From Pseudonocardia sp. DSM 110487 (lineage in GTDB: Bacteria; Actinomycetota; Actinomycetes; Mycobacteriales; Pseudonocardiaceae): a stretch of DNA of 64,000 bases. Each line of letters opens with the position of its first letter. Position 1 is the stretch's first letter. The notes beneath the pieces are model-generated. The model did no database searches and was not told the DNA's origin. It saw only the letters and a list, made by a program, of their open reading frames with translations. Location: positions 1,860,001-1,924,000 of the forward strand of contig NZ_CP080521.1 of assembly GCF_019468565.1 (NCBI RefSeq), read 5' to 3'. This document shows positions 16,839 to 25,366 of this stretch, piece by piece. The position numbers and the translations under genes are program-made.

Positions 16839-17414
16839 GTGACGAGGACCCGCCCCTACCATCACGGCGCCCTGCGGCAGGCCGTACTGGCAGCGGCGAT
16901 CACCGCCATCACCGAGTCGGGCCCCGCAGACATCAGCCTGCGTGACCTGGCCCGGCGCGCGGGTGTCTCGCACGCCGCACCGGCCTATCACTTCGGTGAC
17001 AAGGCCGGTGTGCTCACCGCCGTCGCCGCCCAGGGCTACCAGCTACTGGCCGATGCACTGGACGACGCGCAGCAGCGGACCGGCGACTTCTACGAGGTGG
17101 GCGTGGCGTACGTGCGCTTTGCGCTCGATCACCGTGCTCACTTCGAGGTCATGTTCCGGCCCGAGCTCTACCATGCTCAGGATGAGTCGGTGGAGGCCGC
17201 GCAGGCCCGAGCTGCTGAAGCGCTCTACAGCGGTGTCAGCTCGCTGCTCGGCGGGCGGGCCGGCCCCGACGTGCAACTCAGCGGCGTGGCCGCCTGGTCG
17301 ATCGTGCACGGTTTCGCGACTCTGTGGCTGAACAAGGCCCTGCCACCCACGCTCGGCGAGGACCCCGAAGCCGCTGCCCGCGCCATCGCCGGATACCTGT
17401 TCCGGTTCCAATGA
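16839..17414 (+). CDS. TetR/AcrR family regulator, WHG-domain type
   Basis: A 191-residue protein. The N-terminal helix-turn-helix (about residues 20-55, DLARRAGVSHAAPAYHF) begins with YHHGALRQAV, and the C-terminal domain contains AWSIVHGFATLWL, the WHG-type signature. The GTG start lies immediately downstream of a -10-like hexamer. It probably controls itself and the divergent DoxX-like gene through the inverted repeat at 16771-16817. Confidence 0.88.
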   Translation: MTRTRPYHHGALRQAVLAAAITAITESGPADISLRDLARRAGVSHAAPAYHFGDKAGVLTAVAAQGYQLLADALDDAQQRTGDFYEVGVAYVRFALDHRAHFEVMFRPELYHAQDESVEAAQARAAEALYSGVSSLLGGRAGPDVQLSGVAAWSIVHGFATLWLNKALPPTLGEDPEAAARAIAGYLFRFQ

Positions 17415-17570
17415 TGGAGCGATTGTCTATCGTCGGACGCTGGTTCACCGAGTTCTGGAGCGCCGATTTCACCCCACGGTTATCGAGGACCTCGCCGCCC
17501 CCGGCATCTGTTCTACGGCATACCTGATCACCACATCCGCTGCCTGCCCGCTCGAACCGTGTGAGCGTCG
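17411..17570 (+). pseudogene. Decayed SnoaL-like/ester-cyclase remnant
   Basis: From an ATG overlapping the TetR stop, one frame reads ERLSIVGRWFTEFW, a second reads VIEDLAAPG and a third reads LFYGIPDHHIR. Joined across two frameshifts these resemble the first 45 residues of SnoaL-like polyketide-cyclase/ester-cyclase proteins. The gene is therefore broken and truncated. The family assignment is from memory of the motif pattern only. Confidence 0.4.
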
Positions 17571-17835
17571 CGCAGACCACGCGGTGGGCGCAGATCCTGC
17601 TGGAGCGACGTCCGAGGGTAGCTGTCGCCGTCGTGATGCGGCGACTCGCCGAATTCGGCATCCTCGCCAGTAATTCGCCAGCTTTGGTCCGTTGTGGACA
17701 GTCAGATTCTGGCCAACTCTGGTCCCGGGCGGCCGTACGGTTGGCGCGGCAACCGGGTCCACCGACCGGTGGACTCCGGTTCAACTGGTCGAGGCTGTCC
17801 GGGAGAGGACCGCTCTGGCCAGCATTCTCTCCGTG
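17571..17835. other. Intergenic stretch before the MMPL gene
   Basis: About 265 bases with no supportable gene. A plus-strand frame gives TRWAQILLERRPRVAVAV, which could be a scrap of a transposase, but this is not strong enough to call. No clear promoter hexamers were found before the MMPL start. Confidence 0.35.
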
Positions 17836-20016
17836 ATGGATCTCCCTGTACGCATGGCCGGCTGGAGCGCCCGGCACCCGTGGCGCGCGATCGTCGGCTG
17901 GTTCGTCTTCGTCGCCCTCTGTCTCGGCGCAGGCAGCACGCTCGACCGCAATGCCGCCACCACCGAGGACTTCTGGGTCGGTGAGGCGGGGCGCGCCGAG
18001 GCGATGACAACCGAAGGCGGCCTGCAGCGCAAGCCGACCGAACACATCATGATCTACGCCGAGTCCGGCCGGCTGGACCTGGCCGAGGCCGAATCGGCGG
18101 CCCGCGACATCACCGACCGGATGGAGCAACTGCCCGAGGTGGCGAGCGTCGCCGACCCCGTCCGCTCGCGGAACGGCGAGATGCTCCGGGTCTCGGTGAC
18201 CCTGAAGGGGCCCGAGCTGGAGGGCAAGGAGAACGTCGTTCCGCTCCTCGACCAGACCGCCGAGGTGGCTGCCGGCCACCCGGATCTGGTCGTGGAGGAG
18301 ACCGGCTCGCCCGCCATCAGCAAGGGCGTCAACGACCAGCGCGACGAGGACCTCGCGCTCTCCGAGCGCATCTCGCTGCCGGTGACGCTCGTCACCCTGC
18401 TGATCGTCTTCGGCTCGGTGGTCATGGCGGGTGTGCCGCTGCTGCTGGCGCTCTCGTCGATCGGCGCCGCCCTGGGACTGTCCATGGTGGCCTCCCACCT
18501 CCTCCCGGACCCCGGAGTCGGGAGCAACCTGATCCTGCTCATCGGCCTGGCGGTCGGCGTCGACTACACGCTCTTCTACATCGAGCGCGAACGCGAGGAA
18601 CGGGCCCGCGCCGGTGGCAGGCTCAGCTCGGAGGCACTGGTAGAGCTGGCGGCGGAAACCGCGGGCCGGGCCATCGTCTTCTCCGGCCTCGCGGTGATCG
18701 TCTCCACCGCCTCGCTCTACCTTGCCACCGACGTCATCTTCTCCTCACTGGCCACCGGCACGATCCTGGTCGTCGCGGTCGCCGTACTCAGCTCCCTGAC
18801 CGTGCTGCCCGCCCTGCTGGTGAAGATCGGCCGGCGGACCGAGCGGCTCGGCAAGCCGGCCTTCGCCGCGCAGCCGGAGCCCGAGACCGGCCGCCTCGTC
18901 GGCGCGGTGCTGCGCCGCGTGCAGCGGCGTCCCGTGCTCACTCTGGTCGTCTCGGCGCTGGCGATGCTCGCCCTCGCGGCGCCCGCGATGGGCATGAAGC
19001 TCATCGACCCGGGCAAGGACACCTTCTCCCGCGACATCCCGGCCATGCAGGCGTACGACCGGCTGACCGCGGCCTTCCCGGAACTGCTCGTCAAGCACGA
19101 GGTGGTCGCCCGCTCCACCCGGGAACGATCCGCCGAGGTGCAGCAGGCCCTGACCGAGCTGGGCCGGCGAGCGGTGGCCGATCCGCTGTTCGCCCATGGC
19201 GCCGGCAACGCCGAGCCGACGGTGCGGACGTCCGCCGACGGCCGGATCAGCGTGCTGGAGCTGGCCGTACCGCACCCGGCACCCTCCGACGAGGCGATCG
19301 AGTCGCTGGACCGCCTCCGTGTGAACCACCTGCCCGCCACCGTCGGCACGCTGCCCGGCGTGGAGGCGGGGGTCAGCGGCGACGTGGCCCGCGGCCAGGA
19401 CTACGTCGATGACGAGGAGAGCAAGCTCCCCCTGGTCATCGGAGCCCTGCTGCTGGTCACCTTCGTGATGACCGTGGTGGCATTCCGTTCGGTGGTCATC
19501 GGCCTGCTCAGCGTCGCGCTCAACCTGCTGTCCGCCGCGGCCGCTCTCGGCGCGCTGGTCCTCGTCTTCCAGGGAACGTGGGCCGAGGGGCTGCTGGACT
19601 TCGACTCCCTCGGCGCCATCGCGTCCCGCGTACCGCTGTTCCTCTTCGTGATCCTCTTCGGCCTGTCGATGGACTACCAGGTGTTCGTGGTCAGCCGGAT
19701 CAAGGAGGCCATGGAGGACGGCATGACGGCCCGCGACTCGGTGGTGGCCGGCATCAGCAGGTCGGCCAAGGTGGTGACCAGCGCGGCGGTGGTGATGGTC
19801 ACGGTGTTCGCCGGCTTCGTCGCCCTGCATCTCACCGAGATGAAGCAGATGGGCTTCTGCCTGGCGCTGGCCGTGCTGCTGGACGCGGTGGTCATCCGGC
19901 TGCTGGTGCTGCCGGCGGCCCTGCTGCTCCTCGGTGAACGGGCCTGGTGGCCGCGCCGCCCGGCACCGTCGGCGCCCGCCGTCGCCGCTCCCCAGCGGCC
20001 CGCGCACGTAGGCTGA
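17836..20016 (+). CDS. MMPL family RND-type transporter
   Basis: A 726-residue membrane protein in two halves, each with one leading span, a periplasmic loop and five clustered spans. The MMPL motifs include LIGLAVGVDYTLFYIERERE in the first half and ILFGLSMDYQVFVVSRIKEA in the second. ATG 17836 (or the GTG three bases earlier) was chosen because the first span follows directly (WRAIVGWFVFVALCLGAG). Members export lipids, siderophores or drugs by proton motive force. A sensor kinase and response regulator follow, so the transporter may be the target or part of the sensing unit. Confidence 0.9.
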   Translation: MDLPVRMAGWSARHPWRAIVGWFVFVALCLGAGSTLDRNAATTEDFWVGEAGRAEAMTTEGGLQRKPTEHIMIYAESGRLDLAEAESAARDITDRMEQLPEVASVADPVRSRNGEMLRVSVTLKGPELEGKENVVPLLDQTAEVAAGHPDLVVEETGSPAISKGVNDQRDEDLALSERISLPVTLVTLLIVFGSVVMAGVPLLLALSSIGAALGLSMVASHLLPDPGVGSNLILLIGLAVGVDYTLFYIEREREERARAGGRLSSEALVELAAETAGRAIVFSGLAVIVSTASLYLATDVIFSSLATGTILVVAVAVLSSLTVLPALLVKIGRRTERLGKPAFAAQPEPETGRLVGAVLRRVQRRPVLTLVVSALAMLALAAPAMGMKLIDPGKDTFSRDIPAMQAYDRLTAAFPELLVKHEVVARSTRERSAEVQQALTELGRRAVADPLFAHGAGNAEPTVRTSADGRISVLELAVPHPAPSDEAIESLDRLRVNHLPATVGTLPGVEAGVSGDVARGQDYVDDEESKLPLVIGALLLVTFVMTVVAFRSVVIGLLSVALNLLSAAAALGALVLVFQGTWAEGLLDFDSLGAIASRVPLFLFVILFGLSMDYQVFVVSRIKEAMEDGMTARDSVVAGISRSAKVVTSAAVVMVTVFAGFVALHLTEMKQMGFCLALAVLLDAVVIRLLVLPAALLLLGERAWWPRRPAPSAPAVAAPQRPAHVG

Positions 20017-20021
20017 CCGAA

Positions 20022-21194
20022 ATGACCATGCGGGCACTGCACCGGTGGTACGACGCCTTCTGGGTGCTCCTCGGCCTGTGCGCGCCGGTCGTCGCCGTCT
20101 GGGACGACCCGGGCACGACGAAGTACTGGTCGTTCGCGCTGCCGGCCGCGCTCGGCCTCTGCTACGCGGCCGTCCGGCTGCTCCCCGGCCGTCGGGCGCT
20201 GCCCCCGCGCATCTTCCTGTACGTGCTGATCCTGGTCCTGGGCGTGATGGCCGCACTGCCGGGCGGTGGCGCGGCGATGTTCATCGTCTCCCTCCCGCTC
20301 TTCTGGATCTACGCAGGCGGGCCGCGGCAGGCGGTCGGCCTCAGCGGCGCCGCCGCCCTATCCACGGTGCTCGGCAGCACCATCGAGCAGGGCTGGATCC
20401 TGGACTTCGGCGCCGGCAATGTCTTCGGCGCCGGCAACGTCGTCGCCGCCCTCGTCGGCTACGCGGGCGGCACGCTGATCGGCCTGTGGCGGGGCAGCAT
20501 CGCGAAGCAGAGCGACGTGCGCGCCGCTCGGCTCGCCGCCGAGCTGGAGCGGGCGCAGCACCAACTGGCCGAGGCGCACCGGCGCGAGGGGGCGGCCGGC
20601 GAGCGCGAGCGGCTCGCCAGGGAGATCCACGACACCCTCGCCCAGGGCTTCGCGTCCATCGTCGTGCTGGCAGAGGCGGCGCGCCGCTGCCCGCCCGGCG
20701 ACACCGAGAAGTCCGCCCAGAAGCTGCAGTCCATCGAGCAGACAGCCCGCGAGAACCTGGCCGAGGCCCGAACCCTCGTCGGCGCCGCCCTGCAGGGCGG
20801 CGCGGCCCCCGGCTCGGTGGCCGCCACGCTGCGCCGCACCCTTGAGCGCTTCACCGAGGACACGGGCCTGGCCGTCACCGCCGACCTGCCGGACCTCGCT
20901 TGCGACCAGCCGACCCGTATCGCGTTGCTGCGCTGCACCCAGGAGTCCCTCGCCAACATCCGCAAGCATGCCGCCGCCTCGATCGTCGGTGTCGTCCTCG
21001 CCGAAGGCGCCGACGGCGTCGAGCTGGAGATCACAGACGACGGGCGCGGCTTCGTCGTCGGCGACTCCCACGGCTTCGGCCTGGACGGCATGCGCCGGCG
21101 CCTCGCCGAGTTCGGCGGCGAGCTCACCGTCACCAGCTCACCTAGCGAGGGCACCCGCATCCTCGCCGCGATTCCCCGGAACGGTCAGGTGTGA
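20022..21194 (+). CDS. NarL-type sensor histidine kinase
   Basis: A 390-residue protein with four to five N-terminal membrane spans (about residues 10-150), a linker helix, and a HisKA_3 box REIHDTLAQGF whose phospho-acceptor His is near residue 203. It ends in an HATPase domain with DDGRGF and GFGLDGMRRRLAE. ATG 20022 follows the MMPL stop by five bases; a second ATG lies two codons later. It phosphorylates the response regulator encoded next. The ligand is unknown. The short periplasmic loops suggest membrane or intramembrane sensing. Confidence 0.9.
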   Translation: MTMRALHRWYDAFWVLLGLCAPVVAVWDDPGTTKYWSFALPAALGLCYAAVRLLPGRRALPPRIFLYVLILVLGVMAALPGGGAAMFIVSLPLFWIYAGGPRQAVGLSGAAALSTVLGSTIEQGWILDFGAGNVFGAGNVVAALVGYAGGTLIGLWRGSIAKQSDVRAARLAAELERAQHQLAEAHRREGAAGERERLAREIHDTLAQGFASIVVLAEAARRCPPGDTEKSAQKLQSIEQTARENLAEARTLVGAALQGGAAPGSVAATLRRTLERFTEDTGLAVTADLPDLACDQPTRIALLRCTQESLANIRKHAAASIVGVVLAEGADGVELEITDDGRGFVVGDSHGFGLDGMRRRLAEFGGELTVTSSPSEGTRILAAIPRNGQV

Positions 21195-21195
21195 G

Positions 21196-21861
21196 ATGAC
21201 GACAGCCGATGCTGTCGCCGGCCCGGCACACGGCACTCTCCGCATCATCGTGGCCGACGACCACACGGTGATGCGCTCGGGGCTCGTCGCCCTCCTAGCC
21301 GCTGAGCCCACCATCGACATCGTCGGCGAGGCCGGGGACGGTCGCGAGGCCGTGAGCCTCGTCGAGCGCCTCGAGCCGGACGTGGCCCTGCTCGACCTGC
21401 GCATGCCGGTGCTCGACGGGGTCGGTGCCACCGCGCAGATCACCGCCGGCCGGCGGCGGACCCGGGTGCTGATCCTCACCACCTACGACACGGACACGGA
21501 GATCGAGCGCGCCGTCGAGGCGGGCGCAACCGGCTACCTCCTCAAGGACGCCACCCGCCCCCAGCTCGTCGAGGCCATCCACGCCGCCTCCCGCGGCGAG
21601 ACCGTCCTCGCCCCTCGCGTCGCGCAGCGGCTCGTCGCCAGGATGCGCAGCCCCGCGCCCGTGACGCTCACGGCGCGCGAGGTCGACGTGCTGGCCGCCG
21701 TCGCAGACGGGCTGTCCAACGCGGAGATCGGCCGGCGGCTGTTCATCGGCGAGGCCACGGTGAAGACGCACCTGCTGCGGATCTTCGCCAAGCTCGACGT
21801 CAGCGACCGCACCCGCGCGGTGGTCGTCGCCCTGGACAACGGCCTGCTGCACAGCCGTTAG
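21196..21861 (+). CDS. NarL/FixJ-type response regulator
   Basis: A 221-residue protein. The receiver domain (about residues 15-130) has acidic DDH, phospho-Asp in LLDLRMP (about residue 66), Thr in LTTYD and Lys in LLKDA. The LuxR-type DNA-binding domain is at about 150-215 (LTAREVDVLAAVADGLSNAE and VKTHL). It is the partner of the preceding kinase, one base downstream. Likely targets include the MMPL gene. Confidence 0.92.
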   Translation: MTTADAVAGPAHGTLRIIVADDHTVMRSGLVALLAAEPTIDIVGEAGDGREAVSLVERLEPDVALLDLRMPVLDGVGATAQITAGRRRTRVLILTTYDTDTEIERAVEAGATGYLLKDATRPQLVEAIHAASRGETVLAPRVAQRLVARMRSPAPVTLTAREVDVLAAVADGLSNAEIGRRLFIGEATVKTHLLRIFAKLDVSDRTRAVVVALDNGLLHSR

Positions 21862-21984
21862 CCGGCGAAACACCCCCGAAGCAGCCGCCACACACGTCCA
21901 GACAGTTGTGCTCGGCACCCCGTCCCGGCGCTGGACGATCCAACGTCGAGGACCACATCGAGCGAGGAACGGGCGGGCGGGGGC

Positions 21985-22074
21985 GGCCACGCCGATCGTG
22001 CAGGTGCGCGCCTCCTTCTGCAGGCGCGGGACGGCCTTCTCCAGGGTCTGGAGGTCGGCGAGGATCAGCTCGTC
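21985..22074 (-). pseudogene. YchF GTPase C-terminal-region fragment
   Basis: On the minus strand one frame reads ELILADLQTLEKAVPRLQKE (about 22071 to 22010). This resembles the helical region after the G domain of the universally conserved YchF/OLA1 ATPase (TELxLADLxTxEK). Homology is lost on either side, so it is an isolated relic of a duplicated or transferred gene and not the functional copy. Confidence 0.4.
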
Positions 22075-22230
22075 AGCCGCTCCGAGCTGGCGCGTTCCAG
22101 CCGTCGCCACCCCAACGCCACCGGCAAAGCCGCACTCCGCGCCCTCAAACGCCACCTCGCCGACGTCGTCTACCGCGCCCTACTCACCGACCACCGCCTC
22201 CACCAACAACGAACCTCGCAGGCCGCTTGA
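22069..22230 (+). pseudogene. IS110-family transposase C-terminal fragment
   Basis: A plus-strand frame ending at the stop near 22228-22230 reads SRRHPNATGKAALRALKRHL, then ADVVYRALLTDH. This matches the conserved C-terminal tail of IS110-type transposases, where a small amino acid-rich NxTGKxALRALKR segment precedes the end. Only about 50 codons remain, with no DEDD or Ser catalytic part, so the element is dead. Confidence 0.55.
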
Positions 22231-22455
22231 CATAGAAGCTTCCCAGGGTTCGGTAGTGCACCCAACCCGGCCAGCTCCGCAAGGCGACGGGTCAAGGTGA
22301 ACCGGAGGAACCACCGCCGAGGCCCGGATCACGGGGCGGGCGCCGGTGGCCCGGGCCGGGAACGGCGCGCCCACCGGCAGCTGCTCGACCAGACCGACCG
22401 AATGGATCGACACGATCGCGCCCTGACTCACCTCGGCCGCTCGACGGGTTGCGGG
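22231..22455. other. Intergenic stretch with no assigned gene
   Basis: Between the IS110 relic and the tandem repeats. A minus-strand frame contains QGAIVSIHSVGLVEQLPVG, which has a protein-like composition but no start, stop context or family that I recognise. It may be another relic. Confidence 0.35.
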
Positions 22456-22595
22456 CATGATCCGAACTGGCGGTTGTCCATGGCTGCGCCCACGACCATG
22501 AGCACCCGAAACTCCGGATCATGCATGGGAAGATCGCGAGTAGCGGTTGTCCATGGCTGCCGGCACAGCCCTGAGCAACCGATATTGCGGATCAT
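22456..22595. repeat. Two imperfect tandem units of about 70 bp with shared core and CGGATCATG ends
   Basis: Unit 1 (22456-22523) begins CATGATCCG and ends CGGATCATG, so its ends are inverted. Unit 2 (22524-22595) also ends CGGATCATG. Both contain the identical core GCGGTTGTCCATGGCTGC at nearly the same offset. The inverted ends and shared core suggest a small dispersed intergenic repeat present here twice. It lies in a stretch of gene relics. Confidence 0.6.
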
Positions 22596-22699
22596 GGGCG
22601 CGGCCACCGGCGAACGGGACCCGGCAACAGCGCCAAGACACACCTGAGATCACAATCCGGCTGCAGGATCGGACGGTCCTGTTCAGGGCGCTCCTACGC

Positions 22700-24499
22700 T
22701 CAGCCGGGTCGCAGCCAGCCCTCCACGAGCCCTTCGCCGCCCAACCGCAGCAGGATGTCCGCGCGCTCGGCAGCGGCCCGCGCAGCGTCGGCGGCGGCGA
22801 GCAGGCCGCGGAACGCCGCGCCGAGCGCGCGCTGCTCGCCGATGGGCAGCAGCGGGACGCGCACCCGGTGGCCGTACCGGCTCGATACGCCGCCGGGGGC
22901 GGGCGTGGAGCGCAGGATTCCGGCCAGGTACTCGGGATCGAGCTGGTCGGGGTCCATGCGGTAGGCGGTGAGCGCGGGACCGAGCACCGCGGGCCGGTCG
23001 GCGACGCGGGCCCGGCCCATCGGTGCTCCGACCACGTCACCGGCCCGCACCCGGATCCGGCCCGCCGCCGTCGCGGTGCGGCCGGTGGGGGTGGTGCCGG
23101 TGGCGAGGTCCGACACGGTGAGGACGGCGACACCCCCGTCGTCCGGCTCCGGCGCCGGGGTCTCGCGCGGCGCGTGCCGGACGGTGACCATGCCCCGACG
23201 CGCCAGCTCGGCGACGGTGGCCGACGAGCGGTCGCGTGCGTTGTCGACCACCCGCAGCACGGGCAGGTCCGCGGGCCCGGTGGCGAGCAGCTCGGCCACC
23301 CGGCGCCCGGCCTCGGCGGACGCGCGACGGCGCAGGTGGTGTTCCGGGCTGAGGTCGACCTCGTCGTCGAGCAGCTCGACGACCGGAACGGCCCGCGCCC
23401 CCTCGCGGACGGCCCGCCCGGCCGCGAACGCCTCCCACAGCTCCGCCGCCGTCTCCGGGTGCCCGCGGGCGAGCAGAACGCGGGACGGGACCTGGTCGCC
23501 GGGCTCCGGCCTGCGCAGCACCCAGACGTCCGCGGGGCGCGTCTCGTCCTCGATGGTGAGTACCGCTCGCAGGACGCCGGCGCGCAGGAGGTTGGCCCGG
23601 ATCCGCCGGCCGGGACGGCGCGCCGCGACCGCGGCCGGCAGTCGCAGCACGACGCGCCCTCCCGGCCGCACGTGCGCGAGGCCGTGCTGCACCCACGCCA
23701 GTTCGGGCTCCGTGCGCGGCGGCAGGCCGTGGGCGAAGCGGGCGTCGCCGGCCAGCGCGTCGTGCGGCCATGTGCGGTCGACGACGGGCGGGGCGGACAC
23801 CACCGCGTCGAACTCCTGGCCGGCGAAGGCGTCGTGGCGCAGGGCGTCCGCGACCGCGACCGATTCCGTGCGCGAGCCCGCGAGCAGCAACCGCGTGGCC
23901 GCGATGCGGGCCGTGGCGGGGTCGGCCTCCTGCCCACGTGCCCCGTCGGCGCCGGTGACGAGCAGCAGCGCTCCGGTGGCGCAGGCCGGGTCGAGGACGC
24001 TACCGCCGTCGGGCAGTGCAATGCGCGCCATGGCCGTGGCGAGCGCGTCCGGTGGCTCGCCCGCCGGACGGCGGTATCGGCCGCACAGGTCCTCGTACGC
24101 GCCCGCGGGACCACGGCGGGCCGCCATGTCGTCGAGCAGGGCGGCGAGCGCCGGATCGTCCAGCGGCGGAGCGTCGCCGGGCAGCAGGTGCGCGAGTTCG
24201 GGGTGATGGCGGTCGAGCAGGTAGGCGCCGGCGACGGCGAGGCGCTCCGGCAGCAGGAAGTCGGCGCCGTCGGAGATCAACCGTTGCCATGCCCGGTCGG
24301 CGGCCGAGAGCCGGTAGCGCTTGCCGTTGCGCCGCAGCCAGTCCTCGACCTCGGAGAGCGCGAATCGCGGGTTGGACGCGGTGCCGGACACGGGGGCCGG
24401 GAAGTCGTCGTGGCGGCGGCGCCAGTTGCTGACCGCTGCCCGGCCGACCCGGCCGAGCCGGGCGATGTCGCCCGTGCTGACGGTCGGATCCGCGGTCAT
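22700..24499 (-). CDS. Orphan HTH / N6-methylase-like / HsdS-like fusion protein with degenerate catalytic motif
   Basis: A 599-residue protein in three parts. Residues about 5-60 form a MerR-like helix-turn-helix (STGDIARLGRVGRAAVSNWR). Residues about 130-400 resemble a type I HsdM adenine methylase, with SAM motif I VLDPACATGALLL, but the catalytic NPPY/F motif is replaced by SAPPVV. Residues about 420-590 resemble an HsdS target-recognition half (RVRAGDVVGAPMG, YLAGILRS, VPLLPIGEQRALGAAF). No restriction subunit or separate HsdS is nearby. It is therefore probably a DNA-binding regulator or silencing factor that evolved from a modification enzyme, although activity with a non-canonical motif cannot be excluded. 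It diverges from a PP2C gene. Confidence 0.75.
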   Translation of the reverse strand: MTADPTVSTGDIARLGRVGRAAVSNWRRRHDDFPAPVSGTASNPRFALSEVEDWLRRNGKRYRLSAADRAWQRLISDGADFLLPERLAVAGAYLLDRHHPELAHLLPGDAPPLDDPALAALLDDMAARRGPAGAYEDLCGRYRRPAGEPPDALATAMARIALPDGGSVLDPACATGALLLVTGADGARGQEADPATARIAATRLLLAGSRTESVAVADALRHDAFAGQEFDAVVSAPPVVDRTWPHDALAGDARFAHGLPPRTEPELAWVQHGLAHVRPGGRVVLRLPAAVAARRPGRRIRANLLRAGVLRAVLTIEDETRPADVWVLRRPEPGDQVPSRVLLARGHPETAAELWEAFAAGRAVREGARAVPVVELLDDEVDLSPEHHLRRRASAEAGRRVAELLATGPADLPVLRVVDNARDRSSATVAELARRGMVTVRHAPRETPAPEPDDGGVAVLTVSDLATGTTPTGRTATAAGRIRVRAGDVVGAPMGRARVADRPAVLGPALTAYRMDPDQLDPEYLAGILRSTPAPGGVSSRYGHRVRVPLLPIGEQRALGAAFRGLLAAADAARAAAERADILLRLGGEGLVEGWLRPG

Positions 24500-24513
24500 G
24501 GCGCTGAAGGTAG

Positions 24514-24547
24514 TTCACACCACCCGCTGTTGTGAAGCCGGTTCACA
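24514..24547. promoter_or_regulatory. TTCACA boxes between the methylase-like and PP2C genes
   Basis: TTCACA (24514-24519) and TGTGAA (24531-24536) form an inverted pair with an 11-base spacer, and a third TTCACA follows at 24542-24547. The 66-base gap between the divergent starts contains little else. This is a plausible operator for the HTH-containing neighbour. Confidence 0.4.
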
Positions 24548-24565
24548 GCATGAGAGGGTGGCCCC

Positions 24566-25357
24566 ATGCGACCGACGCTGCGCTCGGCGGTCGGCTCCGA
24601 CGTGGGCCGTCGCCGGGAGAACAACCAGGACTCGGCCGTCACGAGCCCGCGGATTCTGGCCGTTGCGGACGGGATGGGCGGGCATGCCCACGGGGAGGTC
24701 GCGAGCGCCGTCGCGATCTCGGCCCTGCTGGATCTGGACGCGCGGCTGCGCGGAGCCGACCTCGCCGGCGTCGACCTGCTCGATGCGCTGCGCGAGACCA
24801 TCGACGACGCGGCGGCCCGCCTCACCGGGCTCGCCCAGCAGGACCCGGACCTGCGGGGCACGGGCACGACCGTCGTCGCGCTCCTTGTCGACGGCACCCG
24901 GATCGGAGCCCTGCACCTCGGCGACTCGCGCGCCTACCTGCTGCGCGACGGCCAGCTGCACCGGCTCACCCGGGACCACACGCTCGTCCAGTCCCTCGTC
25001 GACGAGGGACGCATCTCCGAGGCGGAGGCGGCGACACACCCGCGCCGGTCGTGGCTGGTCAAGACGCTCCAGGACAGCAGCATCCCCGAGCCTGACCTGT
25101 TCCACGTCGAAGGCAGGCCCGACGACCGCTACCTCATCTGCTCCGACGGGGCCACCGCCGTCCTGGAGGACGCGCAGCTGCACGAGATCCTGGCGGGCTT
25201 CGCCGAGCCCGCCGCGGCCGTCGCGGAGCTCATCGCCCGCGCCAACGCGGGGGGTGGCCCGGACAACATCACCTGCATCGTCGCCGACCTCGTGGAAGGC
25301 GCCGAACCAGAGGACGACATCCCCGTCGTCGTGGGCTCGGCCGCCGCGCTGTCCTGA
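24566..25357 (+). CDS. PP2C-type serine/threonine phosphatase
   Basis: A 263-residue PPM phosphatase. Metal-binding and core motifs in order: GRRRENNQDS (about 13-22), ADGMGGHAHGE (about 34-44), GTGTTVVALL, LGDSRAYLLRDG, CSDGAT and GGPDNITCIV. It lacks a transmembrane segment, unlike PstP of mycobacteria, so it is cytoplasmic. It dephosphorylates Ser/Thr-phosphorylated proteins. The only kinase in the window is at 7295-8188, not adjacent. Confidence 0.92.
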   Translation: MRPTLRSAVGSDVGRRRENNQDSAVTSPRILAVADGMGGHAHGEVASAVAISALLDLDARLRGADLAGVDLLDALRETIDDAAARLTGLAQQDPDLRGTGTTVVALLVDGTRIGALHLGDSRAYLLRDGQLHRLTRDHTLVQSLVDEGRISEAEAATHPRRSWLVKTLQDSSIPEPDLFHVEGRPDDRYLICSDGATAVLEDAQLHEILAGFAEPAAAVAELIARANAGGGPDNITCIVADLVEGAEPEDDIPVVVGSAAALS

Positions 25358-25366
25358 CCCCGCACC

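Noticed and set aside
17561..17836. A 91-residue plus-strand frame before the MMPL gene
   Set aside because: No ribosome site, a composition shift at both ends and no convincing family. At best it is a transposase scrap.
22292..22695. Short minus-strand frames in the repeat region
   Set aside because: Their sequence simply translates the 70-bp repeat units (repeated MIR...PWTTA segments), so they are repeat, not gene.
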